Of a stretch of 64,000 nt of DNA, positions 42,851 through 54,214 are shown piece by piece. Source of the DNA: Daphnia carinata (lineage: Eukaryota; Arthropoda; Branchiopoda; Diplostraca; Daphniidae); NCBI RefSeq assembly GCF_022539665.2, contig NC_081338.1, positions 1,426,001-1,490,000 on the forward strand, given 5' to 3'. Each line of letters opens with the position of its first letter. Position 1 is the first letter of the stretch. The notes under the pieces were generated by a model. It was not told where the DNA came from. It saw only the letters and a list, made by a program, of their open reading frames with translations, and did no database searches. Both the position numbers and the translations under genes were made by a program.

Positions 42851-44061
42851 GGGCCGGCCTTAGAATAGGGTCGCCAGAGAATAGGTCAGTAAGCCCCGAA
42901 CCATTATCATCAGTCGCAAAAATTACAGCATTCAGTAAATCAGCAGCCCCACGACTTTCCGTAAAGATTCACAATACTCCGTTTAAAGCATTATTCGATA
43001 CTGGCGCGGCCAGGAGCCTATTACATATAGATATTTTTAATCAAATAACGTCGGAACATCAACTAAGTTGCTCTGAGTCTGACGTAGAATTATACGATGT
43101 GCACAATAGGAAACTGTTCACATTAGGGATAGTCTCCCTACCTGTTGTTTACGGCGCCAATATACTAGACCAAGAATTTATTGTCACGAATGGTATTTCT
43201 GAAGCATGTATATTGGGTTTGAACGCCGCAGACAAACACGAGTTTATTTTTGATGGCCGCTCTAAAACAATATTCCTCGCCCGTGACAGACCAGAAATTA
43301 AACTAGAAGTAAAACAAGAGGGTTTATCACCGAAGGGCCAAGGGCCAATAGTTAAAACAACCATGACTTTAGTTAAAAGGGTCTTAATTGCCCCCAGATC
43401 TTCTCAAGTCGTGGAAGCCACATTTCAGGAGACTCGTAATATTATGGACACCAGTCCTCTCTTTTTATTTTCCCAGAGTATGGATTTACCTGAAGGAATA
43501 TTTATAGGCGATTTTGTAAATGCTAGGAACAGAAACGGAAGATATCAGATCGTTGTGGAAAATAAATCTAATAGGGCACATACTCTGCCGAGGGATAGTC
43601 CCCTAGGAGAGGTAGAACTTTCTTGTCAACTGATAGGCAAAGTATCATCAGGTCAAGAGTCTGCTTCTCAGGCGAATCCCCCCGACGAGGAACACGTACC
43701 AGAACCGGATATCAACCCCCAATATAAAAAACCGTTAGCGGCACTTCTTAGTGAATTTACTGAACTATTTGCGACAAAAGACTCCGGATTAGGGAGTACA
43801 GGGTTGATTAAACACTTCATTGATACAGAAGGGAAAGGACCTATTCGACTTCGACCTTACCGTACAGGCCAGGGCCAAAAAGAAGAATTAGAGAAACAAA
43901 TAAAAGAAATGTTGCAAGCGAACGTAATAAGGCATTCAACATCCCCATGGGCAGCACCAGTAATCTTAGTAGTCAAGAAAACAGGGGAAATGCGTTTTTG
44001 TATCCACTATAGGAAACTAAATACCTTAACAAAAAAAGACTTACCCACTTCCAAGAATTGA
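42845..44061 (+). CDS. pol: R7 pol, protease and RT N-terminal part
   Basis: Entered by frameshifting at 42838. The protease has FKALFDTGAARSLLHIDIF with the D-T-G-A loop, and ISEACILGLNAADKHEFIF as the second half. RT begins with IKHFIDTEGKGPIRLRPYR and EMRFCIHYRKLNTLTKKD. The frame ends prematurely at 44061 because of a small deletion at about 44041; RT continues one base ahead in phase. Confidence 0.85.
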
Positions 44062-45046
44062 TAGCACTCTCGATAGACTGTACGGAAAAAAATTCCTTAC
44101 AACCTTGGATCTGGCCTCAGGCTATTGGCAGATCGAACTAGAAGAATCATCTAAAGAAAAAACTGCCTTTATCGTAGAAAATAACCTATACGAATTTGTT
44201 AGAATGCCTTTTGGATTATGTAATGCGCCGGCTACCTTCCAGCGATTAATGAACCATATATTAAGAGATGTTGCAGGTCAGAAAGCCCTAGTTTATTTAG
44301 ATGACGTAATTATTTTTTCCGACTCCTTCGAAAGCCATCTGAGCGACATTCGGGAAGTCTTCTCTTTAATTAAAAACGCAGGATTAAAATTAAAACTAAA
44401 GAAATGTCAATTCATGAAACAAGCAGTAAATTATCTGGGGCATATCATTTCCACCGACGGTATCGGCCCGGACCCAGACAAAATAGACAAAATAGCTAAT
44501 TATAAAGTTCCAACGTCAGCCGAAGAAGTACGATCCTTTTTAGGATTAGCTGGGTATTATCGACGCTTTATCGAAAATTTCGGAGCTATTGTCCAACCAT
44601 TAACCGCAAAAACCCATAAAAATGCATTAAACAGATCCTTCGTCTGGTCGGATGACGATCAAAAGGCTTTCGAAAAACTGCGTACATTTTTAATCACTCC
44701 CCCACTATTAGCATACCCTAACTTCGACCTCGAATTTTTATTGTTCACTGATGCCTGCGATTACGGAATCGGCTCTGTTCTTTCACAGATACAACACGGT
44801 GTAGAAAAACCCATAGCATACGCGAGTCGACAACTAAAACCGGCTGAACAAAAATACGCTACAGTAGAAAAAGAGGCATTAGCAGTTGTATTCTCTATTA
44901 AGCATTTCCGACACTACTTGCTAGATAAACCATTTACGGTGATTGCGATCACCGCCCTCTTCAATGGTTGGAAGAACAGAAAGCTACAACAACGGCAGAT
45001 TAGGCCGTTGGGCTATTTTATTAGCCGGTACCAACTACAAAATTAA
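44042..45046 (+). pseudogene. pol: R7 pol, reverse transcriptase and RNase H part
   Basis: The frame contains [52 protein letters not shown] with an intact catalytic motif, LGLAGYYRRFIENFG in the thumb, and RNase H with LFTDACDYGIGSVLSQIQ and VEKEALAVVFSIKHF. Two single-base losses at about 44946 and 44985 throw the end of RNase H out of frame; the true continuation is in the next frame. Confidence 0.88.
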
Positions 45047-46760
45047 GTATCGGCCAGGACGCGTACACCAAAACGCCGATTGCCTGTCACGCCTTTGTGT
45101 CGCTCATATTCATATGGATAACGCAGAAATAGATATAGTAGCTAGCCAAACTACAGACCCATTATGTCAAGCAATAAGGAAATATCTAGATGACGGAGTC
45201 CTCTCCGACGAGGACGAAAAGAATATGCCAATCTGGGCAAAAGAAATTAGTTTCTACAAAGTTACAAATAGTGTACTTTACAGAATAGAAACATCAACGG
45301 CAAAAAGCCGGAGAAATATTCTGAACCCCCAGGTTATCCTGCCCCTTACGTTACGACGGGCAGTATTAAAACAAATGCACGACGAACCTATTTCAGGCCA
45401 CCTCGCTTTCCTTAGAACCTATCTAAAAGTCAAAAATAATTACTACTGGCCCACAATGAGAAAAGACATAAAAGAATATTGCTCTGCTTGCGAAATCTGT
45501 ATTGCAAACACTAACTCTACACTGAGAGCCTTCCTTTTCCCCCACGAATTAGCTAAATTTCCATTCCAGATTATAGGAATAGACTTTTTGGGTCCGATCC
45601 AACCAATATCCCCTAATGGAAATAACTGTATTTGCGTAATCACCGATAACTTCACGAAGTACGTCATCGCCGTTGCCCTACCCGACCAAACTGCCCGCAC
45701 CACGGCCGAATGCGTGTATAAAAATGTTGTATTGACCCACGGGGCCCCACTAGCTATCGTCTCTGATAGAGGACCGAATTTTACCTCCGGTCTATTTAAA
45801 TACTTTTGTAAAAAACTTAACATCGAACAAAGATTCACTACGGCATATAACCCAGCAAGCAATGGGGAAACGGAAAGAATTAACCGAACCCTCACCACGA
45901 TGCTAAGAAAAGAACTCGTAGATGGGCAACATCATAATTGGGAAGATGTATTGGGAGAAATCTGTTTCGCATACCGCGCCTCCGTTCACTCCTCCACCAA
46001 CGAGTCACCTTACTATATGATGCACGGCCGTGACTGTAACATGCCTATAAACACAATTCTGGGAGCAATTCCTGAAGCCATACCCTCATCAGGTGGTTAC
46101 GTCGACACACTACTCGAAAGACTACGATATAGCTTTCACCGGGCACGGGAAGAAAATGAGAAAGCCAGGGAACGCCAAAAGGAACAATACAACAAAAGGG
46201 CCAAAATATTTAATTACAGACCGGGAGATCGAGTCTTATTAGATGTCCGGGTGGTGCAAAAAGGAGACAACAGGAAGTTTACATCGAAATTTCGAGGCCC
46301 TTATCACGTCGTCAAAGTGTACTCAAATCGCACAGTGGACATAGCAGACAATTCATATAACTGCCAACTAGTGCACAGTAATCGACTTAAACCACTGTAC
46401 GAGACAATGTTATGGACAGACGAACCCATGCCAGATATCGAGCCTACGGTCGAACCCAACGACCGATTTCGGAAACACATCGCTACTCAAACTTGTGTAG
46501 AGGAACAATCGGATAGTGAAAACGACTCCGACCAGGCTATAGTGGAACGAAGTGATGTTACAGACACTATCGAACTAGAAAATAATGCGTCGCAAAGTGA
46601 AGCTACATTAGTACCGCCGAATTCAACTGCGCCAAACCTAGATGATGTGATTCTCGAACACATGTGCAACACGCGCAACACATCGCAACCCCGAATGACA
46701 ATTTCCCACGGTTGCGTGCCAGGTCAACAATCAAACCAAGGACGCGTCTTATCTCGGAAA

Positions 46761-46816
<56 letters not shown>

Positions 46817-46817
46817 G
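44943..46817 (+). CDS. pol: R7 pol, RNase H end and integrase
   Basis: From about 44985 this frame is the genuine pol phase. It has HQNADCLSR (RNase H end), the HHCC domain (MHDEPISGHLAFLRTY, CSACEICIANT), and the DDE core: FQIIGIDFLGPIQPIS, LAIVSDRGPNFTSGLF and NPASNGETERINRTL, all three acidic residues intact. The C-terminal domain has YRPGDRVLLDVRVV and KFRGPYHVVKVYSNRTVDI, followed by an acidic tail (about 110 residues). The end runs into a 51-base A tract that adds a poly-Lys tail. The first ~15 codons of this frame are out of phase with pol. Confidence 0.9.
46764..46814 (+). repeat. A tract of 51 bases at the end of R7 pol
   Basis: An uninterrupted run of A inside the terminal pol frame, ending in TAG. 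It would encode about 17 Lys. Homopolymers of this length are unstable and are also a common assembly problem. Confidence 0.9.
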
Positions 46818-47058
46818 CGTAGAATAGGGCAGGTAATATAAAAACATTTACCCTTAAAACAAAACAAATCAATAAACTAATAAAAAAAAAAGGGGAAGTG
46901 CGCAAGGAAGGACCGTCGCGACTGTTTACAATCAGGTCAACACGCCCTAGCAAGTTCATAAACTCCCTGCTACGTTACAAGGGACGACAAGGAGTATTTA
47001 AGCAACTGCAAAACGACAACCAAACATCCACTTCACCTTCAACATCACCAGCAAGAAC

Positions 47059-47565
47059 ATGTCTGACAAATGGGAACCGCTCTCCGACGAGGATAGGAGC
47101 CTCATTGAGAATGTCTGGGCAAACGGGAGCCCCTGGAACAGCACCATTGACTTGGACGCTTCCTACGACACGGACGAAACGGCTAGTCTTCCAGACGACC
47201 CATCTTCGTCCGAGAAGATAGGCCAGGGCCTCTCGGATGAAGATTTAGACGCCTACTTCTCGAACCCCGGCAGCCTGAACCATCTGGTCGAGGACGAGGC
47301 AGGGAACACTGACTGGGGGAAATTTCTCGTCCTAGACCGCTATGTGGCCCGTCTGAAGAACGGCACTAGCACAAGGAAATGGACGCCGTCCGGCCTCCCT
47401 ACCATGGAATGGCCACCCTACGGCTTCATCACGAAAGCGAAAAAAGCGACCGACGACAACAAACTACGGTCAACCGGCCAAGGTTGGCTCCCCACCAAAA
47501 GGGAGACAATTTTACTGATGTTTTGTGCAATCCTCTTTATTTTTGTATTGTTTTTCTTTAAGTAA
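47059..47565 (+). CDS. R7 acidic tail-anchored accessory protein
   Basis: A 168-residue frame between pol and env. The first 80 residues are strongly acidic (EPLSDEDRSLIENVWANG, DEDLDAYFSNPG); a Trp/Pro-rich middle follows (PTMEWPPYGF), then a basic patch and a single C-terminal hydrophobic segment (ILLMFCAILFIFVLFFFK) that ends the protein. No signal peptide. That layout is typical of tail-anchored membrane proteins facing the cytosol. No family is recognised. It is intact in an otherwise young element, which supports its being functional. Confidence 0.65.
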   Translation: MSDKWEPLSDEDRSLIENVWANGSPWNSTIDLDASYDTDETASLPDDPSSSEKIGQGLSDEDLDAYFSNPGSLNHLVEDEAGNTDWGKFLVLDRYVARLKNGTSTRKWTPSGLPTMEWPPYGFITKAKKATDDNKLRSTGQGWLPTKRETILLMFCAILFIFVLFFFK

Positions 47566-48672
47566 TAACAAATAAAAAAAAAAAAAAAAAAAAAAACCCT
47601 TAAACTTCTTTTCTACCCTTGGATTTATCATATATAGAAAAAAAAGTAGTAACAATAAAAGAAAGAAATGAAAAAAAAAAAAAAAAAAAACAAACAAAGT
47701 AAAAAAAAAAAAAAAAATGTACAACAAAAAAAAATAACTTAACAATAACAAAAAAAAAATATATAATAAACAAAACAAAATAACATAAAACAGTGCATAT
47801 ACGAACTCCTCCTACTTCATATGTATTCCTTTTTTTCATGTGCCGAACATACGCCGCATGACGTATGACGCGCCACCTATAATTTCCTCGCCACACGCCA
47901 TCTTCCAAAAACAGCATTGCCATGTCTTCCCAACCATTTTCTCGCATCCCTTTACTTACAAAAAAAAAGAAAAAAAAAAGCGGGCAGCATTGCCATGTCT
48001 CCCTGACCATTTCCGCGCACCCACCCTATTTTTCACAAACAGCATTGCCATGTCTCAACAAACGGTTCCTCGGCCAATATATTCCCTCAGCAACATTGCC
48101 ATGTCTCTTCAAGCCTATTGTGATCCTCCTTTCCTTCTGATTTACAACGTTGCGGTTCCCTTGTTTTCCAATCCTAGTTTACGCCATTATTGGCCATTAC
48201 TTAGCTAACTTTATTAGCGATTTTCAACAAAAAAAAATATTTTTTTTTCTTTTTTTTTTATTTTAAGTGCAAAATACATAGAAATAAATTTTAATTCAAG
48301 CAAATATTACCAAAATACAACAGCAACAAAAAAAAACCCTGAACAAACAGGGTTTCTTGTTTAAGGCCCAGTCGTCGGATACGGGTTTGTGAGGTTTGAC
48401 CCCACGTCCAGCCTGCAGCATTGGCATGGCAGGCCACTGCGATACCAATGCGGCAAACTACGACTATGATAAGATTATGTTTAGTATTCGCAAAATCCCA
48501 CAACTACAATTTATTCTACATACTATTAATAATATTTTGTCCCCGTACGTTCCTCCTTATCATTCCCATACGAATATGTTAACCCCTTGATAATTATATT
48601 CCAAACAAACAAAAAAAAAAAATGGAAAAAAAAGTACTGCCAGAAATATCGTAGTTAAACAAAAATGTTTTT
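47566..48672 (+). other. R7 low-complexity region between accessory frame and env
   Basis: Contains several A tracts (near 47572-47598, 47670-47690, 47702-47717) and four copies of AGCATTGCCATGTCT or a one- or two-base variant (about 47913, 47986, 48041 and 48090). A perfect 8-bp hairpin, AAACCCTG/CAGGGTTT, is at about 48334-48355. No gene. Confidence 0.6.
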
Positions 48673-50394
48673 ATGATTTCCCAGATCATGCTGATCCCTA
48701 TCGCGTTGACCCTCCTGCTCTCATCATCAAGAGCATTTCAAACCACAACATGCAACTGTAATAACCCGACTGGAGTTGGACTTCTTCAGTTCTCCGACGG
48801 TCTTTGCGAGCCTGCCACACGCGTCTCACACACTAAAGTGGACTACCGAGTAATGACCGACAAAAAAGCAGCCTTTAACTTCCCAGGATATATCTGCGGC
48901 AGATGGAAATCAATCAAACACATCACGATCAATTTCGTGGGACAAGTCATAATCGTCCCGGAACGCATCGCCATGGAAACAACAGCCGTAGAGTGCGATA
49001 TCATGAGGCAGTCAAAAAGATGCAACGAGAGCCCAATGACCATATCAGAAAACAAATGGGTATTCAACCAAGAGCCAGACGACGTAGGATATTGGCTAAG
49101 GACTACTACCGTGGTCACCATCAACTGCATGTTGGAGGAAGTTGTCCTCTCCCGCATCGATGAAGGGGACATAATCAATACGCCCTTAGGAAAAGCCAAC
49201 GTGACGCATGGTTCCTTATCTCACAATCACCTCACCTTATTCTGGATCGACACATACGGAAAAGCAACCGACATCTCCCTCAGACAATTAGAAAAGGGTG
49301 TGGGATACTGGTACGAATCTTCAACAAACGGAACTTGGATCCTCCAAGATGACTCCAAACAACTAGACTTCCATGTACGACTGATGTCACGTTGTCAGAC
49401 TGTGAAGTGCGACAAAAAGATAGAAAGTTGGACCGTAGTTGGAGACAACCATTTATTCGTCATCACATACCCGTTGGGCCCAACCGCAGTCACCATGCCT
49501 TCAATCATCAAAAACACTACAACTAACATGAGCGACTCCCTAGACATCAACATCCGGCAAAACGCTAGAATCCAATATCTAGAAGATGCTGCCATCCGCC
49601 ACGAAAACGAACTCGTCCGAATCGTCCAGAGCATACAATGTGACCAGCGACGCACCAAACACGCACAAACTGTATCAACTGCTCAATATAATGGATGGTT
49701 GGCAGCCACACAACTGGGCCTCCGTCAGTGCGTGAAACTGATCGCTACCGGAAACATCGTCTCAGCCATCCAGTGTACTCCTACGACGGTCAATTTCACA
49801 ACAGACACCACCATTTGTGGACCACAACCACGGTTCGGGAATTCTACCATCGTCCGATCCGGGTGGGAACTCACAGAGTTCACGTCATGCTACTGGGCTG
49901 GTGGAATCGTTAACTTTAACGATAAACCATATGCCTACCGCAATAACACGTGGCAACTGGCCGAATCCTCCGTCGTCGTACCGCAGCGTGATCTAGCCGA
50001 CGCTTTCCGTTACCAAGACGTCGATTTCTTCGAGTACCAGCATCAAACCAACCCCGCATATACAGACACTCTGGTTAGCCCAATGGATGTGATGGCCGAC
50101 ATTACAGCAGCCATGAACGAACATTCGGCGACTGGACCAAATCTAAACACAGGAGCTTCCGCAATCGTCATCTCAGCAGCCGAAAAAGCCGGTCTCGGCA
50201 CCTTTACCAATTGGTTCGAGAATTTTAAAGTCTACTCGTTTATCATTCTACTTATCGCCGCCTTCCTTCTACTCGCTCGCGGCTGCTATGCCCTCGGATT
50301 TTGTGGGTTAATATGGAGATGTTGTTGTAAACCCCCACGCCCCCCCCCTACAGCAGTTTACCGACCGCAGAACAACCGCCCGAGAGAGCCCTAA
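48673..50394 (+). CDS. env: R7 envelope glycoprotein, intact
   Basis: A complete 573-residue frame. It starts with a signal peptide (MLIPIALTLLLSSSRAFQ, preceded by an alternative start at residue 1) and an N-terminal Cys cluster (TCNCNN). The ectodomain has many Cys and N-glycosylation sites, with INTPLGKANVTHGSLSHNHL in the first half and STAQYNGWLAATQLGLRQC and FTSCYWAGGIVNFNDKPYAY in the second. A membrane span (about residues 515-545, SFIILLIAAFLLLARG) precedes a Cys-rich, Pro-rich tail (WRCCCKPPRPPP). The R4 and R9 env align with it. TTTCCCAG just inside the frame could be a splice acceptor, making residue 6 the real start. Related env genes have been acquired from RNA viruses in other elements; the source here is not established. 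Confidence 0.85.
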   Translation: MISQIMLIPIALTLLLSSSRAFQTTTCNCNNPTGVGLLQFSDGLCEPATRVSHTKVDYRVMTDKKAAFNFPGYICGRWKSIKHITINFVGQVIIVPERIAMETTAVECDIMRQSKRCNESPMTISENKWVFNQEPDDVGYWLRTTTVVTINCMLEEVVLSRIDEGDIINTPLGKANVTHGSLSHNHLTLFWIDTYGKATDISLRQLEKGVGYWYESSTNGTWILQDDSKQLDFHVRLMSRCQTVKCDKKIESWTVVGDNHLFVITYPLGPTAVTMPSIIKNTTTNMSDSLDINIRQNARIQYLEDAAIRHENELVRIVQSIQCDQRRTKHAQTVSTAQYNGWLAATQLGLRQCVKLIATGNIVSAIQCTPTTVNFTTDTTICGPQPRFGNSTIVRSGWELTEFTSCYWAGGIVNFNDKPYAYRNNTWQLAESSVVVPQRDLADAFRYQDVDFFEYQHQTNPAYTDTLVSPMDVMADITAAMNEHSATGPNLNTGASAIVISAAEKAGLGTFTNWFENFKVYSFIILLIAAFLLLARGCYALGFCGLIWRCCCKPPRPPPTAVYRPQNNRPREP

Positions 50395-50424
50395 ACTTCT
50401 TTTGGATTGCGGGACGCAATCTGG

Positions 50425-50439
50425 TATGACGGGGAGCGA
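50425..50439 (+). promoter_or_regulatory. R7 polypurine tract
   Basis: GACGGGGAGCGA lies directly before the 3' LTR, as expected for the plus-strand primer. Confidence 0.75.
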
Positions 50440-51166
50440 TGTAACGAATCGTCTAGCGAAGCCCCTTCTTACCTTCTTTCTCAATAGACTAGAACCTCAT
50501 ACCTGTAGCCCCTTGTTACTCAGAGCCTTCATTTACTAACCTAGTTGTAAACTTAAGAATATAAAAATAATGAAGACATGTCTGGGCACGCTGGCTAAAA
50601 ATAGATTTATCTCGGTTGGTCCGAGATTGCCCGAAATGGCCTAAAACCGCCCGACCGATTTCTAGCTATCGTCCAAATTCGTTCGATACCGCCCGAATTT
50701 GCCCGCCTATACCTCTTCATTGCGCCCAAAATCGCCCGATATCGCCGCCTATCCGTTAACACTGTCCCGTAGGACTCTCACGGTCGATGGCTAACATATA
50801 AGAAGCCATCGACAACCCACAGTAGTTAGTCGATCCTGGAAGAACTATCTCGTGTAGACCTTCAGCGCCCTTCCGAGCCGCTACCTCCTCCTCTCCAGCT
50901 GAAGCGTAAGTCTTCTCTTAATACTATTTGCTACTTGTCTTAGCTATCCATTGGTCGTGTAAGCCAAGTAACTTGATATGCCACTGTAGGCCCTTGCCTT
51001 CGATCTGTTCAATCTATTGACTACTTGTGGTCTCTTAATACACGTTATTCTATCGTACACGTATTGTCTTACGCTTATTTGTACACGACATTGTGAGTAG
51101 CAGCGCCGCGTTTAGTTGTATTTTCAGTATTGGAGGCAACATGACAACGTCGTGTCCTCCTTTACA
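50440..51166 (+). repeat. R7 3' LTR
   Basis: 727 bases, four substitutions and two short deletions from the 5' LTR. It contains the same CGCCCGA motif run and TATA hairpin. CTTA follows directly. Confidence 0.95.
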
Positions 51167-52034
51167 CTTACACTATTTCAAGCGGTCTGCACAGTCCCAG
51201 CTGGGATGAAATTTTTCACTATGATCGACGCACTTAAAAGATACCACCAGGTACTACTAGACGACGAACCCAGTCTCATGCCGGCCCGTTTCTACCCTTT
51301 GGCGACTACAGGTATCTCCGCCTCCCCTTTGGTGTTTCTCTCACTGGGGATGGCCACGGCCGGTGTCTTGCTGACGTTTTTGATGATATTCCCATCTGCC
51401 GCTGTGTCGTCAAGGAGGCCCTCATTTTTCGGCTACTAGGGAAGAATGCGTTGGCCTGGTAAGGCGCTTATTTAAACCTGCGGCTGATCATCAAATCGCT
51501 ATCAACGTAAGGAAAATCGTATTTGCACAATCTCCGATGTTGTTTTGCGGCAACGTCGTCGGGGAAAACGTTATTCAACCCAAACAGACCTGCTCAAAGT
51601 TATTCGCGAGTCTCCGCGGGTTAAGTTTCATCCCTCGTCAGCAGCAAACAGGGGGCAGAGGGACTGCAGGTTCAGGTGCAGGCAGGTTCCCGTTTCTATA
51701 GGCTGCCGAATACCGCTACGCCATGATTGAGCTGTAGTGTTTAGCAGCTGCGTGGGCGATGTGGAAATGCCGCCTATTTCTTGAAGGGCTACCATCCTTT
51801 CAATTGGTCACAGATCACCGTCCCCTTATCCCCATCATCAGCGACTATCATCATCACAGTCCCCGGATTTTGCACCTCCGACTGTTAATGCAAGGCTATT
51901 CCGTTGTCGCATTGTGGTCACAAAGAAACAACAACGTGATGGCCGAAGCATTATCCCGGTCTCAAGCGGATCAGCCATCCTCAACCGACGAAATCGCGGA
52001 AATCCCTTATTCAGCTTCCGAGACATTTTTCTGA
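51167..52034 (+). pseudogene. R6 reverse transcriptase and RNase H, after R7
   Basis: RT resumes with AGMKFFTMIDALKRYHQVLL and decays. RNase H is recognisable at 51759-52034 (FLEGLPSFQLVTDHRPLIPI, LHLRLLMQGYSVVALW, NNNVMAEALSRSQAD). The catalytic YxDD stretch is not readable. The style matches K02A2.6-type pol. Confidence 0.7.
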
Positions 52035-52740
52035 TGGATGCTATGGGAGGGTCCAGCGCCGCCAATCTTGATATTTTGCTGTCACCTGTTTCTGCGGCGT
52101 TTACCGTCGATCCTGTAATAATTTCATTCCGTCGCACTATTCTACAGGGTTTCCCAAATGAAAAGTGCAGCCTTCCGTTGGAAATTGGGCTTTTTTGGCA
52201 GGTCCGCAGTCAACTCTCTATATCGATGGAGACCTCAATCTGGTTGGCCTTCTGGTGGTCATCCCCGCATCCTTACGTTAGGAGAATCTTCGTAGGCTTC
52301 TCCAGATGCATTTATGTGTATTGCCCCTCCATGGAAAATGATATTGTCATGGCTGTTAAGCCATCTCCGTCGTGCTCCGAACGCCTCCCATCACTCCCAC
52401 CGGAACCTTTTCTTCCCCACGAACCAGCCTCACGTCTATTCGAGGGAATGGGACGTCTCACACGGTCGTTGTTCACCTCATCACCCGAAATCAAACGGGT
52501 CACGCGGAAGCAGCTGTTAAATCTATGAAGCTCCTCGCAGGCTTCTGGGTCTCGGGCACCTTGGCCTGGGCAAGTTCGGAAAGGACCTTCTCCTTTTCCG
52601 CATTGCACCTAAAGCCAGGCGTGCATCCCCTTCTCAGATCGTTTTCAATCGACCAACGCGCGACATAATTCTGGCTCATCGGCGTTCGTTTGCACCATAG
52701 TGGCAGAAAGCCACTGGGATCCTCGAAAAGTAAGGTAAAC
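52035..52740 (+). pseudogene. R6 integrase
   Basis: Frames around 52312-52668 contain the remains of the core: HVYSREWDVSHG-like and SPHHPKSNG in one frame, then TGHAEAAVKSMKLLAGFW in another. The latter carries the catalytic Glu and the following helix in K02A2.6-like integrases. Earlier parts of the core are decayed. Confidence 0.6.
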
Positions 52741-53617
52741 AAAAATTTTAATCAACAAAAACAGGATGCTTTTTTTGTATTAGCAAGAATAAATCCCCGT
52801 ATCCTGTAAAGGTACCTCGAACATGCTCGTTTGAATCGAAGTTGAGTTCTTAAGATTCAGATAGACTAATTAGTTGTATGCATAAAAGCAAGATTTAACA
52901 TTTTGCGTTTTGTTTCACTGACTACAAAAATAAAAGTTTCGGTTGGAAGAGTAAACATACATAAAAAATCACTAAAAACAGGTTGGAGTTTGTAGGACAA
53001 CTCTGGTGATCAGTGCCACATTAACCGATGAGCCTACAGGGCCCTGGCCAAGGGGTCACGACGAAAAGGAGGATAATGTTTCCATAAAAAATTTTTTTCG
53101 AAGTGAAGAACTACAGAGACCAACTAATCAAGAAAAAATCGATCCGTAATCTCTTGCTAATTGTTTAAGTGAACTGTTGTACTGGATATCCATTATGACA
53201 CAAATTTAATCTGTCATAAAGTTTCTCTCCAGTAGAGCACTTGCTTTTCGCAGGGGTTCCACATCAACATCTTGGATGAAATAGTAACGAAAATTATTTG
53301 GTTTTATTACAGATTATAGCTTAGTACGCCTCGTTGTTAACTGAACACCTTAGCAACTATGGAAACAAAGGAAAAGGCAACATTTCTTATCTATCTCCCA
53401 ACATGTGTGAAGAATTCATTTATATTCTTGGTGAAACCGTTCTACAGTTCATAGTAGAATAAAAGAAGCAAAGTTTTTACTAGATGATAATCGAATCTAA
53501 CCCGGATGTTTCTCATGGGTACCAATTGACCAGTCGTTCTCTGTTTTATTTGAAAGGGTGAACCCTAGTTGAAAGATTAACTTTTTTATATATCAATGGA
53601 TGGCCACATAGGTGTTA
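52741..53617. other. Unassigned stretch between R6 and R8
   Basis: AT-rich, with no coding frame or recognised repeat. Confidence 0.4.
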
Positions 53618-54214
53618 CGAGCTTCATACCCTATAACAATGTCATGTCATGTTCCTCCCTAGTGACCAGATTCCTATACACCGTCGCACCAAGTAATCAG
53701 GTAAATAAGGGTAAGTAGGCATATTTTTTCTCTTTTTTTGTTGTTGTAGTGTGGAGGAGTGTAATTCATTTTTGTGTGTTCGCGCGGTTTATTTTGTTTT
53801 CCCTCACGTCTTTTTCTCTCCTTCTATGATCCAGTGCAGTTTTTTTCTTTTGTTTTTTGGAGATTACAGAGAGATCTGTGTTGCGTAGTTGAATGGTCTA
53901 TGAGGATTACTTAATTGTTTTATGTGTTGTTTATTTTTTTTAATTCCTCTGTTTTCTTTGGTCTACGCCCTATATATCATTTTGTTTTTAATTTCTTTCT
54001 CTTCCCATTTTCACCACTCGTGCTAAAATATTTTGTTTCTCACTCCCAGCCTTTGTTTGGCTCCCTCAAAAAAAATTTCTTCTTTCTCGGACTAGCGTTT
54101 TGGTGTGTACGTGTTTATTTATTTATTTATTTATTTTTCTCTCTCTTGCTTTCTCGTTCTCTCGCGAAAGGAATTTTGATTGACTTTGGTTTTGGAGAAG
54201 TTTTTTTTCTTTGA

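Larger units (their letters stand above)
38934..51166 (+). mobile_element. R7: young env-bearing gypsy element
   Basis: A 12,233-base plus-strand LTR element with a perfect 4-base target duplication, CTTA at 38930-38933 and 51167-51170. LTRs of 741 and 727 bases differ by four substitutions and two small deletions, so the insertion is recent. It has a primer-binding site, a long 5' frame of unknown function with an overlapping frame, gag, pol, a tail-anchored accessory frame, an intact env and a polypurine tract. Gag and pol carry a few small indels. Confidence 0.95.
37640..52740 (+). mobile_element. R6: decayed K02A2.6-like gypsy element, split by R7
   Basis: The left part (37640-38933) keeps a gag relic, a protease-like loop and the start of RT. 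The right part (51171-52740) resumes with RT, RNase H and integrase. The RT reading resumes at the R7 insertion point after removing one CTTA duplication. Every frame is broken. LTRs were not found. Confidence 0.75.

Noticed and set aside
47512-48010. Phe-rich minus-strand frames
   Set aside because: Produced by the A tracts on the plus strand.
51116-51439. Plus-strand frame beginning in the R7 3' LTR
   Set aside because: Its first codons lie in the LTR; only the part after 51170 is R6 RT, so the frame as a whole is not a gene.
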